Positions 1 through 8,956 are shown, numbered from the stretch's first letter. The stretch is 53,765 nucleotides of DNA from an uncultured Alphaproteobacteria bacterium (GCA_903889655.1 CAISYL010000208.1:1-53765); one strand, 5' to 3'. Numbers and translations: made by a program. Notes: generated from the sequence alone by a model not told the origin.

Positions 1-58
1 CAAGCATGTCCAGCGCTTCCGTCGTCTCCGCCAGGAATTCTTTGAGAAGGTCGTCCAT
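1..58 (-). CDS. cheA: Chemotaxis histidine kinase CheA, N-terminal fragment
   Basis: Only the first 19 codons are present; the gene continues beyond the left edge. The peptide starts MDDLLKEFLAETTEALDML, the usual opening of the CheA phosphotransfer (HPt) domain in alphaproteobacteria. CheA is the cytoplasmic kinase that couples chemoreceptors to CheY. The start ATG lies at 58-56 on the minus strand, with a purine-rich stretch upstream. The identification rests on this short match, so it is good but not certain. A GAF-like gene lies upstream on the same strand, 93 bases away. Confidence 0.7.
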   Translation of the reverse strand, partial: MDDLLKEFLAETTEALDML

Positions 59-151
59 GAACTTTTCCGTTACCTGCGGCCTTATCGAGACCGTTGCTGA
101 TGCGCAGTCCGATTATTCGGACGAATGTTTAATAAAGACGGAAACAGCCGT

Positions 152-1018
152 TCATTTCCGACGCGTCCCGCGAATGTCCTGATCGACGGAAGCCATTGGC
201 ACAACATAGGTTTTAGAAAATCCCTGCTTCACCATCCGAAGCAGATCCTGATCGCGCTTGCCCGCAAGCGCGAGCGCCACCAGCGGCGCGGCGGCACAGA
301 CGACGCCGAAGGAAAACTCGTCCGCCGCCCGCGCCGCCGATGAGAAATTCATGATGCCGAAGGGCATCGCGCCCGCGACTAGCGGGATCTCCGCGGCGCA
401 GACCGGCGGCGCTCCCGGGATTTCCGGAGGGATGGTAACGAAGGATTCACTATGGGGAAGATCTTCGGATATTGTTCCGTCGACGGACGTTGTGATTGAA
501 CGCCCTCCCCTTTCGGCAACCGCGACGAGGCCCCCGTCTCCCATCAACCGGAGTTCGCCCTGCGTCCACCCCGTATAGAGATGGATGCTCCGCAGCACCG
601 TATGCGCCGCGTCGTCGGCATCTCGCGCTGCGGCGATACGGCGCAGCAATATTCGGGCAAGGCGCCGGCCGCGCATCTCGACCACCCGCGCCGTCACGTC
701 TTCGACCGTCAGAATGGTGTTCGAGCCCGGCGCCCAGACGCGCGTCAGCACATAGATACATCCGTCCGCGCGTCGGCACTCGCGCCGCAGTTCGGATTGC
801 ACGCCGTCGATGGGCCCCGATACCGCGGAGATCGTGCTGATCCGCGCATCGGCTGCGAGCCCCCGCTCGATCGCGGCGAGCGTGATGCGCGGCGCCTCCG
901 AAAGAGCGAGAAAGTGGAGAAGCCGGGACGCACTGTTGTTGAGCGAAACCGGCTGCCCCATCGTCGGTTCGAACAGGAAGACGGCAGGGACGTCGAGGCG
1001 CAGTGAAGAAGTCCGCAT
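152..1018 (-). CDS. GAF-like sensory protein of unknown function
   Basis: A 288-residue soluble protein with no signal peptide or membrane segment. The first ~120 residues look PAS-like (VFLFEPTMGQPVSLNNSASR, then a TILTVEDVTARVVEMRGR segment typical of the end of PAS domains). Residues ~125-275 resemble a GAF-type ligand-binding domain (ARDADDAAHTVLRSIHLYTG followed by alternating beta strands). There is no kinase, cyclase or DNA-binding region. It sits upstream of cheA on the same strand, so a link to chemotaxis signalling is possible but unproven. The domain assignment is by eye and moderate in confidence; that it is a coding gene is more certain. Confidence 0.6.
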   Translation of the reverse strand: MRTSSLRLDVPAVFLFEPTMGQPVSLNNSASRLLHFLALSEAPRITLAAIERGLAADARISTISAVSGPIDGVQSELRRECRRADGCIYVLTRVWAPGSNTILTVEDVTARVVEMRGRRLARILLRRIAAARDADDAAHTVLRSIHLYTGWTQGELRLMGDGGLVAVAERGGRSITTSVDGTISEDLPHSESFVTIPPEIPGAPPVCAAEIPLVAGAMPFGIMNFSSAARAADEFSFGVVCAAAPLVALALAGKRDQDLLRMVKQGFSKTYVVPMASVDQDIRGTRRK

Positions 1019-1478
1019 ATGCGCTGCTCCATGGCAACGCCCGAACCCTCACGCAACATGTCCGCCGGGCGTTTCCCCAGAGAAAGACATCGATCCCTTT
1101 ATGAAGCCTTTCGATGGCCTGCGGTGCGACGACGACGCCAGCCCCAGACGCGACGATGGTAAAGCGCCGGATAAAATTCACCCGAAACGCGTTCCATAAG
1201 GGCGCAGGACCGAGTGCTCCTTTCAGTTCGGCCACGAAAAGGAAAGGTGCGCTACCGGCGGAATATCGACATCCGAAAGCCGAACAAGGTTAACCAAGCG
1301 GAACCTTTCATGAAATCCGCGGTTCAATTGGTGAGCATCTGCCGCCGGGGTCGACGAGAGTCCGTTTCCTCACACGCGCGATCACACGCGAAGCTGAACT
1401 GGGCGAACAGCACGGGCTTCGTACGAGCCCGAAGATGAAACATCCGGCGGTGTCATTGAAACCGTAGAGGAGTTCAAG
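1019..1478. other. 460-base divergent intergenic region
   Basis: No convincing gene is seen here. The stretch separates the GAF-like gene (minus) from the KGG-repeat stress gene (plus) and must hold both promoters. It contains a GGAAC...GGTT pair resembling an EcfG promoter at 1300-1324, and a small imperfect hairpin (GGGCT...AGCCC) at 1414-1430 in the leader of the KGG gene. The leader from that promoter to the KGG start would be about 150 bases, long enough to hold post-transcriptional control. Confidence 0.5.
1300..1324 (+). promoter_or_regulatory. Candidate EcfG (general stress sigma factor) promoter
   Basis: GGAAC at 1300-1304 is followed after 16 bases by GGTT at 1321-1324. The alphaproteobacterial EcfG consensus is GGAAC, a 16-17 base spacer and CGTT, so this has one mismatch in the -10 element. 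It faces the KGG-repeat stress gene, a type of gene often in the general stress regulon. It was found by eye and could be chance. Confidence 0.35.
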
Positions 1479-1829
1479 ATGGCAAATACCCAGCATCGCG
1501 GCGGTTCGGGCAATTTCGCCGCCAATCGCGAGCGCGCGGCGGCAGCTGGCCGCAAGGGCGGTCAGAAGAGCGGCGGAAATTTCAAGAACAACCCCGCCCG
1601 GGCCGCGCTGGCCGGACAGAAGGGCGGACAGGTCAGCGGGGGAAACTTCAAGAACAACCCCGCCCGGGCCTCCGAAGCAGGCCGCGAAGGCGGCCAGGTC
1701 AGCAGCGGCAATTTCAAGCACGACCCGGCCCGCGCCTCGGAAGCCGGCCGCAAGGGTGGGCAGGAGAGCAGTGGCGCGATCCACGGCGCCGAAGGCCACG
1801 CCGAAAACACGAACGACGACACCCGGTAA
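1479..1829 (+). CDS. KGG-repeat stress-induced protein
   Basis: A 116-residue, glycine-rich, highly hydrophilic and probably disordered protein. It contains repeated KGG motifs (GRKGGQKSGGNF, GQKGGQVSGGNF, GREGGQVSSGNF, GRKGGQESSG) with a 22-residue period. These belong to the KGG / GsiB-like stress-induced repeat family, which resembles plant LEA proteins and is linked to desiccation or general stress. The ATG follows AGAGGAGTTCAAG, a strong ribosome-binding site. The tail (GAEGHAENTNDDTR) is acidic and not repeated. It appears to be a single-gene unit with a long leader. The family call is secure; the molecular function of such proteins is poorly known. Confidence 0.85.
   Translation: MANTQHRGGSGNFAANRERAAAAGRKGGQKSGGNFKNNPARAALAGQKGGQVSGGNFKNNPARASEAGREGGQVSSGNFKHDPARASEAGRKGGQESSGAIHGAEGHAENTNDDTR
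1554..1751 (+). repeat. 66-base in-frame tandem repeat (three units)
   Basis: Three consecutive 22-codon units inside the KGG gene, each starting with a KGG/EGG triplet and containing GNFKNNPARA or GNFKHDPARA. The DNA of units one and two is nearly identical around the FKNNPARA segment, suggesting recent duplication. A fourth, partial KGG unit follows. Confidence 0.8.
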
Positions 1830-1922
1830 GTATCCTGACGACCGGAGGTGAGACGAGGCCGGCGGCGATCACGAAACGATCACAGTCCGGCCCTCCTTGT
1901 CCCCCGTCGGGCTTCAGCCGGT

Positions 1923-2411
1923 TCAGGCCTCGGTCAGCTTGAGCGAACCCGCACGGTAGTGGCCGGCCTCGGCTTGAAATCCAATGCTGAGACGGTTCCA
2001 GCCATTGATCGCGACGACCGCGATGGTGAGGTCGACAAGCTCGCTCTCGCTGAACTCCGAATGCACATTTTCATAGATCGCGTCCGGCACACCGCCTTCG
2101 TCGAGCCGGGTCAGCGCCTCCGTCCAGGCCAGCGCCGCGCGCTCGCGCGGCGAGTAAAGGCTCGTCTCGCGCCACACGCTCAGGAGATAGAGCTTCTGCT
2201 CCTCGACGCCGGCGGCGCGCAGGTCCTTCGTATGCATGTCGATGCAGAAGGCGCAGCCATTGATCTGCGACGCCCTGAGGCTCATCAGTTCGAGAAGCTG
2301 CGCGTCGAGCCCGCTCTTTCGCGCATGCTCGCTGAGATGCAGCATCGCCTGGAAAGCCGCGGGCGAAGCCGTCACGTAGTTCAATCGGCCGAAGCCACGT
2401 TTCGTCGTCAT
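1923..2411 (-). CDS. AhpD-like alkylhydroperoxidase / carboxymuconolactone decarboxylase family protein
   Basis: A 162-residue cytoplasmic protein with the AhpD-core signature: Cys53-x-x-Cys56 and His60 in NGCAFCIDMHTKDL. This is the redox-active site of the family, whose members reduce peroxides or act as disulfide reductases with an unknown electron donor. An in-frame ATG 16 codons upstream (2459) is possible. I prefer 2411 because AAAGG lies eight bases before it and the family normally begins near the residues RLNYVTASP. A GC-rich 17-base palindrome lies in the leader. The porin gene lies upstream on the same strand. The exact physiological substrate cannot be told from sequence. Confidence 0.85.
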   Translation of the reverse strand: MTTKRGFGRLNYVTASPAAFQAMLHLSEHARKSGLDAQLLELMSLRASQINGCAFCIDMHTKDLRAAGVEEQKLYLLSVWRETSLYSPRERAALAWTEALTRLDEGGVPDAIYENVHSEFSESELVDLTIAVVAINGWNRLSIGFQAEAGHYRAGSLKLTEA

Positions 2412-2430
2412 GGAAATGCCTTTCGGTTCG

Positions 2431-2447
2431 GCGGCCCCGGGGGCCGC
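2431..2447. repeat. Perfect GC-rich inverted repeat in the leader of the AhpD-like gene
   Basis: GCGGCCCC-G-GGGGCCGC, eight-base arms around one base, ending 20 bases before the ATG at 2411. It could form a stem in the mRNA leader or be a dimeric operator. If translation began at 2459 instead, it would simply be coding sequence. Confidence 0.4.
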
Positions 2448-2528
2448 AACGTTTCTCATGCCCGAAAGACGGATGAGCCGGCCGCCCTGTGACAGCCGCT
2501 CGCATAAAATGGATTGCCGCGACAGGTA

Positions 2529-3902
2529 CTAGAAGGTGAAGCTCGTGCGGACGCCCATCACCGTCGCATTGTCGATCGTATCGCCGCTTGCATCCTCGGG
2601 ATTGGTCACGTGCCCGCCGGGATGCACGATGTACTGGAAGTCCGGTTGCACGCTCCACCAGGGCGCAACCTGCGCCGTGTAGCTGAGCTCGAAGACCGTC
2701 TCATGGTCGCGCAGCGGATAGGCCGGATCGGCCGTCAGAGCCTGCGTATCGCGATCGAGATTGCGCGCATCGCCACTGATCTTCATATAGGCAACACCGA
2801 GGGCGAGCGTGTCGTTGTCGCGTCCCGGAATGAGGCCGACATAGCCGAGACCGCCATCGGCATAAAAGGAAACGAGGTTGCGGTCGGAAGGCGCCCCGCC
2901 CGTACGGGCAAAGATGCTGAGCGCGTGTCCATTCTTGTCATGCCAGACCGTCTGGTCCGCGATCGCATAAATGCCGTGGTCGCCACTGTGGTCGTAAGTC
3001 TCGGCAAAGCCCGGATCGGCTTGTGACACCAGAGCGCCACCGCTGTCGAAACCGTAACGCTGATCGGCGAAATTGCCGGTCTCGTACCAGCCGCCCAGCT
3101 TGTAGACGCCGGGAAGCCCCTCGCCCTCGCCTTGATCGATCGCATACTGGATTTCGCCCATCCAGAGCGTGCCGCCGCTCATGCTGAAGGTCGTGCCGTG
3201 CTTGTTGCAGACCTGCGCGTCGTCGAAGCAATCGTCGCCCGCCGGATCGCCGCTGAAAACACCGGCCCTGATCGTGATGCTTTCCGTCGGTTCGACAGCG
3301 ACGCGCACGCCAGGCGTCGGCAACGGATACCCTGGCCCACCACTCGTCTGATTGGCGGACGTGAGCACCGGCCAGCCGAAAGTGCCGTTGATGAGGCTGC
3401 CCGCGGTTTCGCTCGTCAGAAATTCGTCGTCCGCCGCAAGCTGCCCGGCGCGCACGGAAATCGCATCGCCGAAAAAATCCTGCTGCAGCCAGAGCGTATA
3501 GAGCCGCGTCGCCTGGCGCGCTTCGATATTGCTTGGATCGGCCAGGCTGCCCGTATAGGTCGCCGCAGGCGTTCCGTTGGTATGATGGATCTGGAAGACG
3601 CTGGCATGAGCGGTGCCGCCCTGCCAGCCGAGGAGCTTGTCGAGGTCGAGATCGAGATCGAGTTCGGCCCTTCCCTCGTAGCTCCAGCCCCGTTTCATGC
3701 CACCCGAGACATCGCCCAGCGCCTCGCCGACATAGGCCAATCCAATATCGACGCCGTGTGCGGATAAGTCGCTGCGCGATCCGCCCCAGTCGCCGGTGAG
3801 CGTGTCGCGCGTCCAGAGATCGTCACTGGCCTGTGCCGGCGCGCCGGCGAGACAAATGCCCAGCACCGACGCAGTGGCGGTCACGCCGCTCAGCATCTTC
3901 AT
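2529..3902 (-). CDS. OprB-family carbohydrate-selective outer-membrane porin
   Basis: A 457-residue precursor with a Sec signal peptide (cleavage near residue 25, APAQA/SDD). A long beta-rich body follows, ending in the C-terminal signature VRTSFTF with a terminal Phe, as in outer-membrane barrels. Motifs such as DTLTGDWGGSRSDLSAHGV at the mature N-terminus, YTLWLQQDFFGDAISVRAGQL and the repeated FELSYTAQVAPWWSVQPDFQYIVHPGG near the end are typical of OprB. The family lets sugars and related small solutes diffuse across the outer membrane. Length fits the family. No sugar operon is adjacent, so the substrate is unknown. Confidence 0.9.
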   Translation of the reverse strand: MKMLSGVTATASVLGICLAGAPAQASDDLWTRDTLTGDWGGSRSDLSAHGVDIGLAYVGEALGDVSGGMKRGWSYEGRAELDLDLDLDKLLGWQGGTAHASVFQIHHTNGTPAATYTGSLADPSNIEARQATRLYTLWLQQDFFGDAISVRAGQLAADDEFLTSETAGSLINGTFGWPVLTSANQTSGGPGYPLPTPGVRVAVEPTESITIRAGVFSGDPAGDDCFDDAQVCNKHGTTFSMSGGTLWMGEIQYAIDQGEGEGLPGVYKLGGWYETGNFADQRYGFDSGGALVSQADPGFAETYDHSGDHGIYAIADQTVWHDKNGHALSIFARTGGAPSDRNLVSFYADGGLGYVGLIPGRDNDTLALGVAYMKISGDARNLDRDTQALTADPAYPLRDHETVFELSYTAQVAPWWSVQPDFQYIVHPGGHVTNPEDASGDTIDNATVMGVRTSFTF

Positions 3903-3982
3903 TTCTATCTCCGGTCTATGGATCGCTCATACGCAGGGAACGAGGAAAGGCTAACGGCGGCGCGATTCATTCTCAAGTGCAT

Positions 3983-3997
3983 AATCTGCGGCAGATT
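3983..3997. repeat. Perfect 15-base inverted repeat upstream of the porin
   Basis: AATCTGC-G-GCAGATT lies between the end of the HerA-like gene (stop at 4003) and the porin start, about 80 bases upstream of the porin ATG. No T-run follows on either strand, so it is more likely an operator for the porin promoter than a terminator. Confidence 0.4.
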
Positions 3998-4002
3998 GCC
4001 CA

Positions 4003-5697
4003 TCAACGATCTCGCCCGCTCAAACGCCAGCGGGCAATGATCGCTTCGAGTTGCTGACGGTCCATCCCCGGATTTTTCCAATGATGCGAGAAGCCGGTAT
4101 TGACCGTACGCGGAGCGCCTAGCGGGCTCAGATCGTCGAAACGGATACGCATGGGCATGGCGACGCCCTGGCCGAAGGCGATGGCTTCCCGGTCTCCGAG
4201 AAGAGGCAGGAAGTCCAGCAGATCGAGTGCGCCGTCATGCGTGTTGGCCCGCATCACCGCCTGATCCTTCTCGGTCGAAAGCCGCATGGCGATTGCGGTC
4301 GAGCATTGCGACAGCACCGTCGGGTCGAGTTCCGACGGCCGCTGCGTGACGAGGGCGAGGGAAAGCCCGTATTTGCGGCCTTCCTTTGCGATGCGCGACA
4401 GCGCCTGGCGGGTCGGCGCGAATTTGTCGGCGGGCCCGGCGGGCGCATAGCGATGCGCTTCCTCGCAGACGAGCAGCATCGGCAATCCGCCCTTGCTCCA
4501 GACCGCGAGATCGAAAGCAAGACGGGAAATCACCGAAATCACGACGTCGAGAATTTCGGATGGCACGGTCGAGAGATTGATGACCGTGATCGGCTTGCCG
4601 TCGCTTGGTACACGGAACAACCGGCCGAGCGTGTCGGTCATCGTGTCCTGAACGGTGAGACTGCCGAACATAAAGCTGTAACGCTGATCGCTGACCAGCG
4701 TCTCGATACGCGCCTTGAGGCGGCGATAGGGGATCGTTGCCTGCGTACGTTCGAGCTTGCCGAGCTGTTCGTCGATATAGGAGACGACATCCGACAGGCG
4801 GAAAGGCGTCGGCGTTTCGACGGTGATGCTGCTGTTGCCTTCGCCGAGACGCCGCGCCGTTACGCTGCGGCTCGATCCCGCATCGCTGAAACGGCGCTTC
4901 GCCATCACGACCGCGTCGCTCAGGATTTCCGCCTCGGCATCGCGATAGGTATCGGTGCTAGTCAGCGCCTCCGTAAGCTCCTGGAAATTGAGGAGCCAGA
5001 TCGGCAAATGGAGGTTGCTCGGGTCGATCAGCTCGGCGCGATCGCCGAAGGCCGCCGGATACTCATTGTGGACGTCCAGCACCACGATATGCGCGTATTG
5101 ATGCTCTTCGAGCACACGCTGCAGGATGCAGGTAAGCGCCGAGGATTTGCCGCACCCCGTCGTGCCGACGACGATGAAATGCTTGGCAAGCAGATCGTCG
5201 ATCAGAAGACGCGCCGGTACCGCCGGGTCCTGATAGAGAGAGCCGACCTTGATGCTCGCGACATTGGGCTGCGCATAGACGCGCGTGAGGTCGTAGCGGT
5301 CCGCGAAGAGGACTGGATCGCCGAGCGTCGGGAGCGACGCCACACCGCGGCGAAAGGCGAGACGCTTCGTTACCGGGTCGGCCACGAGTTCGCCAGCGAG
5401 ATTGAGTTCGATGAGGCCGATCTCGGGGCTTCCGGCATCGAGCGAGGGCGTCGGAGAACTCACCGCCGAGATGAGCCCGACGACCGACGAATTCGGCGTC
5501 GTGATCTTGACCAGCGCGCCGATCTGTACGCGTGAATTGCGGCTTCCCGCATCGCCGCCGACCGGCTTGTCCAGCACGGCGATCGCCTGCGATCCCGATA
5601 CCGACACGATATGCGCGATACGCTGGGGTGCTGCCGCCGGTACGCCTCGCCGCTCCTGGAAATTCGGATCGAGCGGCGGATGAGACATGTTGTTCAT
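4003..5697 (-). CDS. HerA-like hexameric ATPase (DUF87 family)
   Basis: A 564-residue soluble ATPase. The first ~150 residues form a HAS-barrel-like beta domain (IAHIVSVSGSQAIAVLD, then LGDPVLFADRYDL). The P-loop is GTTGCGKSS at residues 178-186, Walker B is in MLLVCEEAHRYAP, and the segment LVTQRPSELDPTVLSQCSTAIAMRL is the HerA/FtsK sensor region. HerA ATPases translocate DNA; archaeal ones pair with the nuclease NurA and bacterial ones with varied nucleases. No nuclease gene is adjacent. The start ATG overlaps the stop of the upstream histidine kinase (ATGA), so the two are translationally coupled. It could be a DNA repair or defence ATPase; the precise role is unknown. Confidence 0.85.
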   Translation of the reverse strand: MNNMSHPPLDPNFQERRGVPAAAPQRIAHIVSVSGSQAIAVLDKPVGGDAGSRNSRVQIGALVKITTPNSSVVGLISAVSSPTPSLDAGSPEIGLIELNLAGELVADPVTKRLAFRRGVASLPTLGDPVLFADRYDLTRVYAQPNVASIKVGSLYQDPAVPARLLIDDLLAKHFIVVGTTGCGKSSALTCILQRVLEEHQYAHIVVLDVHNEYPAAFGDRAELIDPSNLHLPIWLLNFQELTEALTSTDTYRDAEAEILSDAVVMAKRRFSDAGSSRSVTARRLGEGNSSITVETPTPFRLSDVVSYIDEQLGKLERTQATIPYRRLKARIETLVSDQRYSFMFGSLTVQDTMTDTLGRLFRVPSDGKPITVINLSTVPSEILDVVISVISRLAFDLAVWSKGGLPMLLVCEEAHRYAPAGPADKFAPTRQALSRIAKEGRKYGLSLALVTQRPSELDPTVLSQCSTAIAMRLSTEKDQAVMRANTHDGALDLLDFLPLLGDREAIAFGQGVAMPMRIRFDDLSPLGAPRTVNTGFSHHWKNPGMDRQQLEAIIARWRLSGRDR

Positions 5698-6566
5698 GAC
5701 GGTTGGCCTGACTGGGGAAACTGTCGGGGCGCCGGCTGTGCGGCGGCCGGGAGCGTGATGACGATGGTGGTGCCGATGCCCGGCTTGCTCGAGATATGAA
5801 ACTGGCCGCCATGCTGTTTGATCAGCGCGACCGCGATCGGCAATCCGAGCCCCGTACCTTCATGCGAACGGGAAAAGGCCGACTGCACTTGCCCGAAAGG
5901 CTGCAGGGCGATCTGGATCTGCTCGTCGCTCATGCCGATGCCGGTATCGGCGACGGCAATCGTCGCGCCGCCATCGGCGGCACGTTGGGCCATGACGAGA
6001 ATACGGCCGCCCTCCGGCGTGAATTTATAGGCATTCGACAGAACGTTGATGAGGACCTGCTTCAACCGCCCGACATCGACGGGCAGGACTGGCAGATCGG
6101 CCGAGGCCTTGAATTCGAGCACCTGTTTCTTTTCGCGCGCCCGGCCCTTCACCAGCAGAAGGCTCGCATCGATGATCTCGCGGATGCTGAACGGCTCGAT
6201 ATGGAGCGCGAAGGTGCCGCTTTCGATTTTCGAGATGTCGAGAATGTCGGAAATGATGGCGAGAAGATGCCGGCCTGCTCCCGAGATGTGCGTTGCATAT
6301 TCGAGGCTCTTCTCGATATCGCGCCCCTCCGCCGCAAAATGCCGCATGAGATCCGCAAAGCCGATGATCGCGTTGAGCGGCGTCCTGAGTTCATGGCTCA
6401 TGTTCGCGAGGAATTCGGATTTCGAGCGGCTGGCGAGGTCGGCCTGAAGCTTTGCCGCTCGGAGCGCCTGTTCGGCATGGCTGCGCGACATCAGCTCGCC
6501 CAGATCGCTCGAATACTGGGAGAGAAGACCTGTCTTCTTCAGGGCTGAGTTGCGCCGGCTGTACAT
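5694..6566 (-). CDS. Soluble sensor histidine kinase (HisKA-HATPase)
   Basis: A 290-residue kinase from the ATG at 6566. Residues ~26-50 are a short coiled coil. The H-box is FLANMSHELRTPLNAIIGF with His58. The HATPase part has the N-box (LINVLSNAYKFTPEGG), G1 box (VADTGIGM) and G2 box (GTGLGLPIAVALIKQHGG). There is no transmembrane segment, no PAS domain and no receiver, so the input must come through a partner or the coiled coil. The frame is open up to 6722, but the extra residues look non-conserved and overlap the promoter region shared with the divergent phospholipase gene. The stop overlaps the HerA-like start, implying one operon. No response regulator gene is nearby. Confidence 0.85.
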   Translation of the reverse strand: MYSRRNSALKKTGLLSQYSSDLGELMSRSHAEQALRAAKLQADLASRSKSEFLANMSHELRTPLNAIIGFADLMRHFAAEGRDIEKSLEYATHISGAGRHLLAIISDILDISKIESGTFALHIEPFSIREIIDASLLLVKGRAREKKQVLEFKASADLPVLPVDVGRLKQVLINVLSNAYKFTPEGGRILVMAQRAADGGATIAVADTGIGMSDEQIQIALQPFGQVQSAFSRSHEGTGLGLPIAVALIKQHGGQFHISSKPGIGTTIVITLPAAAQPAPRQFPQSGQPS

Positions 6567-6787
6567 TGTCGGATCCGTTCCATCGGAGCGGATAAGATAA
6601 GGGGCCGGGTATTTAGCCAGGGTAAACGCGAAGCTAAGGCGAGACGCCCATTTTTCATTAATTCCCCATATTGCGCTCCATTTCGGCACAGTCGGCACGC
6701 TTTGCTGCGACTTTTTCGGCATCTCGGGCGTTGAATGCCCGAAACATGATTGATCCCGATGCGATTGATCCCGGTTGGTCGAGACAG

Positions 6788-8956
6788 ATGGATAGCTTCG
6801 GCAACACTTTCGCCGGCGCCCACGACGCCGGGCAGGCCGGTTTTTTGCAGCCCGGCCGCAATGTCTGGCGATGCGCGCATGCGCACCGCGCCGCCATGCT
6901 TGTGGATGCAGGGCCCTGCTTCGGCGCGATGCGCGAAGCGATGCTGAAGGCGCGCCGCAGCATCATGATTGTCGGCTGGGATATCGACAGTCGCACGCCG
7001 CTGATCGGCTCGGATGGAGGACCCGGCGACGGACTTCCGGTCACGCTCGGTCCGTTCCTCACGGCACTCGTCGAACGCAATCCCGACCTCATCGTCAAGT
7101 TGCTGCTCTGGGACTACTCCGTGCTCTATGCGCTGGAGCGCGAGCCGATGCCGAACCTCGCCCTCGGCTGGAACACGCCCCGCCAGATCGAGCTCTGCCT
7201 CGACAGCACCGCTCCCGTCGCCGCATCGCATCATCAGAAAATCGTCGTCGTCGACGATGCCGTCGCTTTCGCCGGCGGGCTTGACCTGACCATCCGTCGC
7301 TGGGACACGCCGCACCACGCGCCGGTGAACGCGCGCCGCGTCGATCCTGCGGGCACGCCCTATCCCCCGTTTCACGACGTGCAGATGATGGTCGACGGCG
7401 AGGCCGCGCGGGCGCTCGGCGACCTCGTGCGTCTGCGCTGGTTGCGTTCCGCCTGCGAAGAGCTTGCCTGGGCCGATCCGGAGAGCGATCCGTGGCCTGA
7501 CGGCATCGAGCCCGATTTCCGCAACGTGACCGTCGGTATCGCACGGACACATCCGGCTTTCGCTGACGAGCCGCCGGTGCGCGAGATCGAAGCGCTCTAC
7601 TTCGACATGATCGACGCGGCAGAAAAGGTAATCTATCTCGAAAACCAGTTTCTGACCAGCGGACCGATTGCCGATCGCCTCGCTCAACGCCTGCGCGAAC
7701 GTCCCGATCTCGAGGCCCTGATCGTCGCGCCGAAGACGCACCACACATGGATCGAGCATCGCACCATGCTCGCCGGCCGCATCCGCTTTGCAGAAACCTT
7801 GCGCGAGGCCGGCGTGGCGGACCGTGTGCGTCTCGTCCATCCTCGCGTCATGGACAAGACGGGCGCGGCCGACGTGATGGTTCACGCCAAGGTGACGATC
7901 GTCGACGACAGGCTGCTCCGGGTCGGCTCGGCCAACATCGCCAATCGCTCCATGGGCACGGACAGCGAATGCGATCTCGTCATCGAAGCCGCAAATGAGC
8001 GCGAGCGTTCTGCTATCGCGATCCTGCGCAACCGGTTGATCGGCGAGCATTGCGGCAGGAGCGCCGAGGAAGTCGCGCAAACCCTCCTCCGGCGCGGCTC
8101 GATCATCGCCGCACTTGATGCCTTGCACGACCGGCCGGCCGCGCATCGGCTTTGCCCGATCGAAGACGGTTCGCTCGAAACGGAGACCGCCATGTCGACC
8201 ATCGAAGCTCTTGCCGATCCCGAAAAGCCGATCGAGGCACCGCTGCTCGCGGACTTTCCCGGACAGCCGCTCCAGCCCCGGCGGCTTTCCACCATCCTGA
8301 AGGCGGCGCTCGCCGTCGCCGCGATCCTCGCCCTTGTTGCCGTCTGGCGCTGGACGCCGCTGGCCGCCTGGACCGAGCCGAAAGCCATCGAGACGACACT
8401 GAGGATGGTCGCGGCCAGCGCCTGGGGACCTGCAATCGTGATCCTGATCTTCGTTTGCGCCGGCTTTCTCGCCTTTCCGGTGACGCTTCTCATCGCCGGG
8501 ACGGCCGCCGCCTACGGCCTCTGGCCGGGCCTCGCCTACGCGACGGCGGGCTCGCTCATGAGTGCGGCCGCTTCCTATTATGTCGGCCGGCGTTTCGGGC
8601 AGGAGGGCCTGCGTTCTCTCATGGGCCCGCGCATCAATCGCGTCAGCCAGCGCGTCAAGTCGCAGGGCATCTTCGCCATCGCCACCATGCGATTGATGCC
8701 CATCGCGCCTTTCCTGCTCGTCAACCTCGTCGCCGGTGCGATGCGCATCCGCATGGTCGACTATTTCATCGGCACCCTGCTTGGCCTTGCACCCGGCCTC
8801 ATTCTGATGTCGGCACTCGGCCCGCAGGCGCTGCGCGCGATATTGCATCCCTCCGTCGCCGATATCGGGATGCTGTGCGCTTTCCTGCTTGCCTGGTTCT
8901 TCATTTCGCTCGGCCTGCAGCGCGTGGTGTCGAGGGCGAGAGGCTCGCATCCGTGA
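6788..8956 (+). CDS. Phospholipase D family protein fused to a VTT/DedA-like membrane domain
   Basis: About 722 residues. The N-terminal ~500 residues form a phospholipase D fold with two HKD motifs: HHQKIVVVDD (His149, Lys151) followed by AFAGGLD, and HAKVTIVDD (His366, Lys368) followed by GSAN. After a linker and a first membrane helix (~residues 515-530), residues ~550-690 form a TVP38/TMEM64-type VTT domain with several hydrophobic helices. Such fusions are annotated as cardiolipin-synthase-like or phosphatidyltransferase; action on phospholipid head groups at the inner membrane is likely but not proven. Upstream in-frame ATGs exist at 6671 and 6746; 6788 fits the family's N-terminus best. 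Its stop overlaps the next gene. Confidence 0.85.
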   Translation: MDSFGNTFAGAHDAGQAGFLQPGRNVWRCAHAHRAAMLVDAGPCFGAMREAMLKARRSIMIVGWDIDSRTPLIGSDGGPGDGLPVTLGPFLTALVERNPDLIVKLLLWDYSVLYALEREPMPNLALGWNTPRQIELCLDSTAPVAASHHQKIVVVDDAVAFAGGLDLTIRRWDTPHHAPVNARRVDPAGTPYPPFHDVQMMVDGEAARALGDLVRLRWLRSACEELAWADPESDPWPDGIEPDFRNVTVGIARTHPAFADEPPVREIEALYFDMIDAAEKVIYLENQFLTSGPIADRLAQRLRERPDLEALIVAPKTHHTWIEHRTMLAGRIRFAETLREAGVADRVRLVHPRVMDKTGAADVMVHAKVTIVDDRLLRVGSANIANRSMGTDSECDLVIEAANERERSAIAILRNRLIGEHCGRSAEEVAQTLLRRGSIIAALDALHDRPAAHRLCPIEDGSLETETAMSTIEALADPEKPIEAPLLADFPGQPLQPRRLSTILKAALAVAAILALVAVWRWTPLAAWTEPKAIETTLRMVAASAWGPAIVILIFVCAGFLAFPVTLLIAGTAAAYGLWPGLAYATAGSLMSAAASYYVGRRFGQEGLRSLMGPRINRVSQRVKSQGIFAIATMRLMPIAPFLLVNLVAGAMRIRMVDYFIGTLLGLAPGLILMSALGPQALRAILHPSVADIGMLCAFLLAWFFISLGLQRVVSRARGSHP

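Noticed and set aside
1830-1922. GGCCGG...CCGGCC pairing after the KGG gene as a terminator
   Set aside because: The arms are far apart (over 25 bases), the inner part does not pair, and no T-tract follows.
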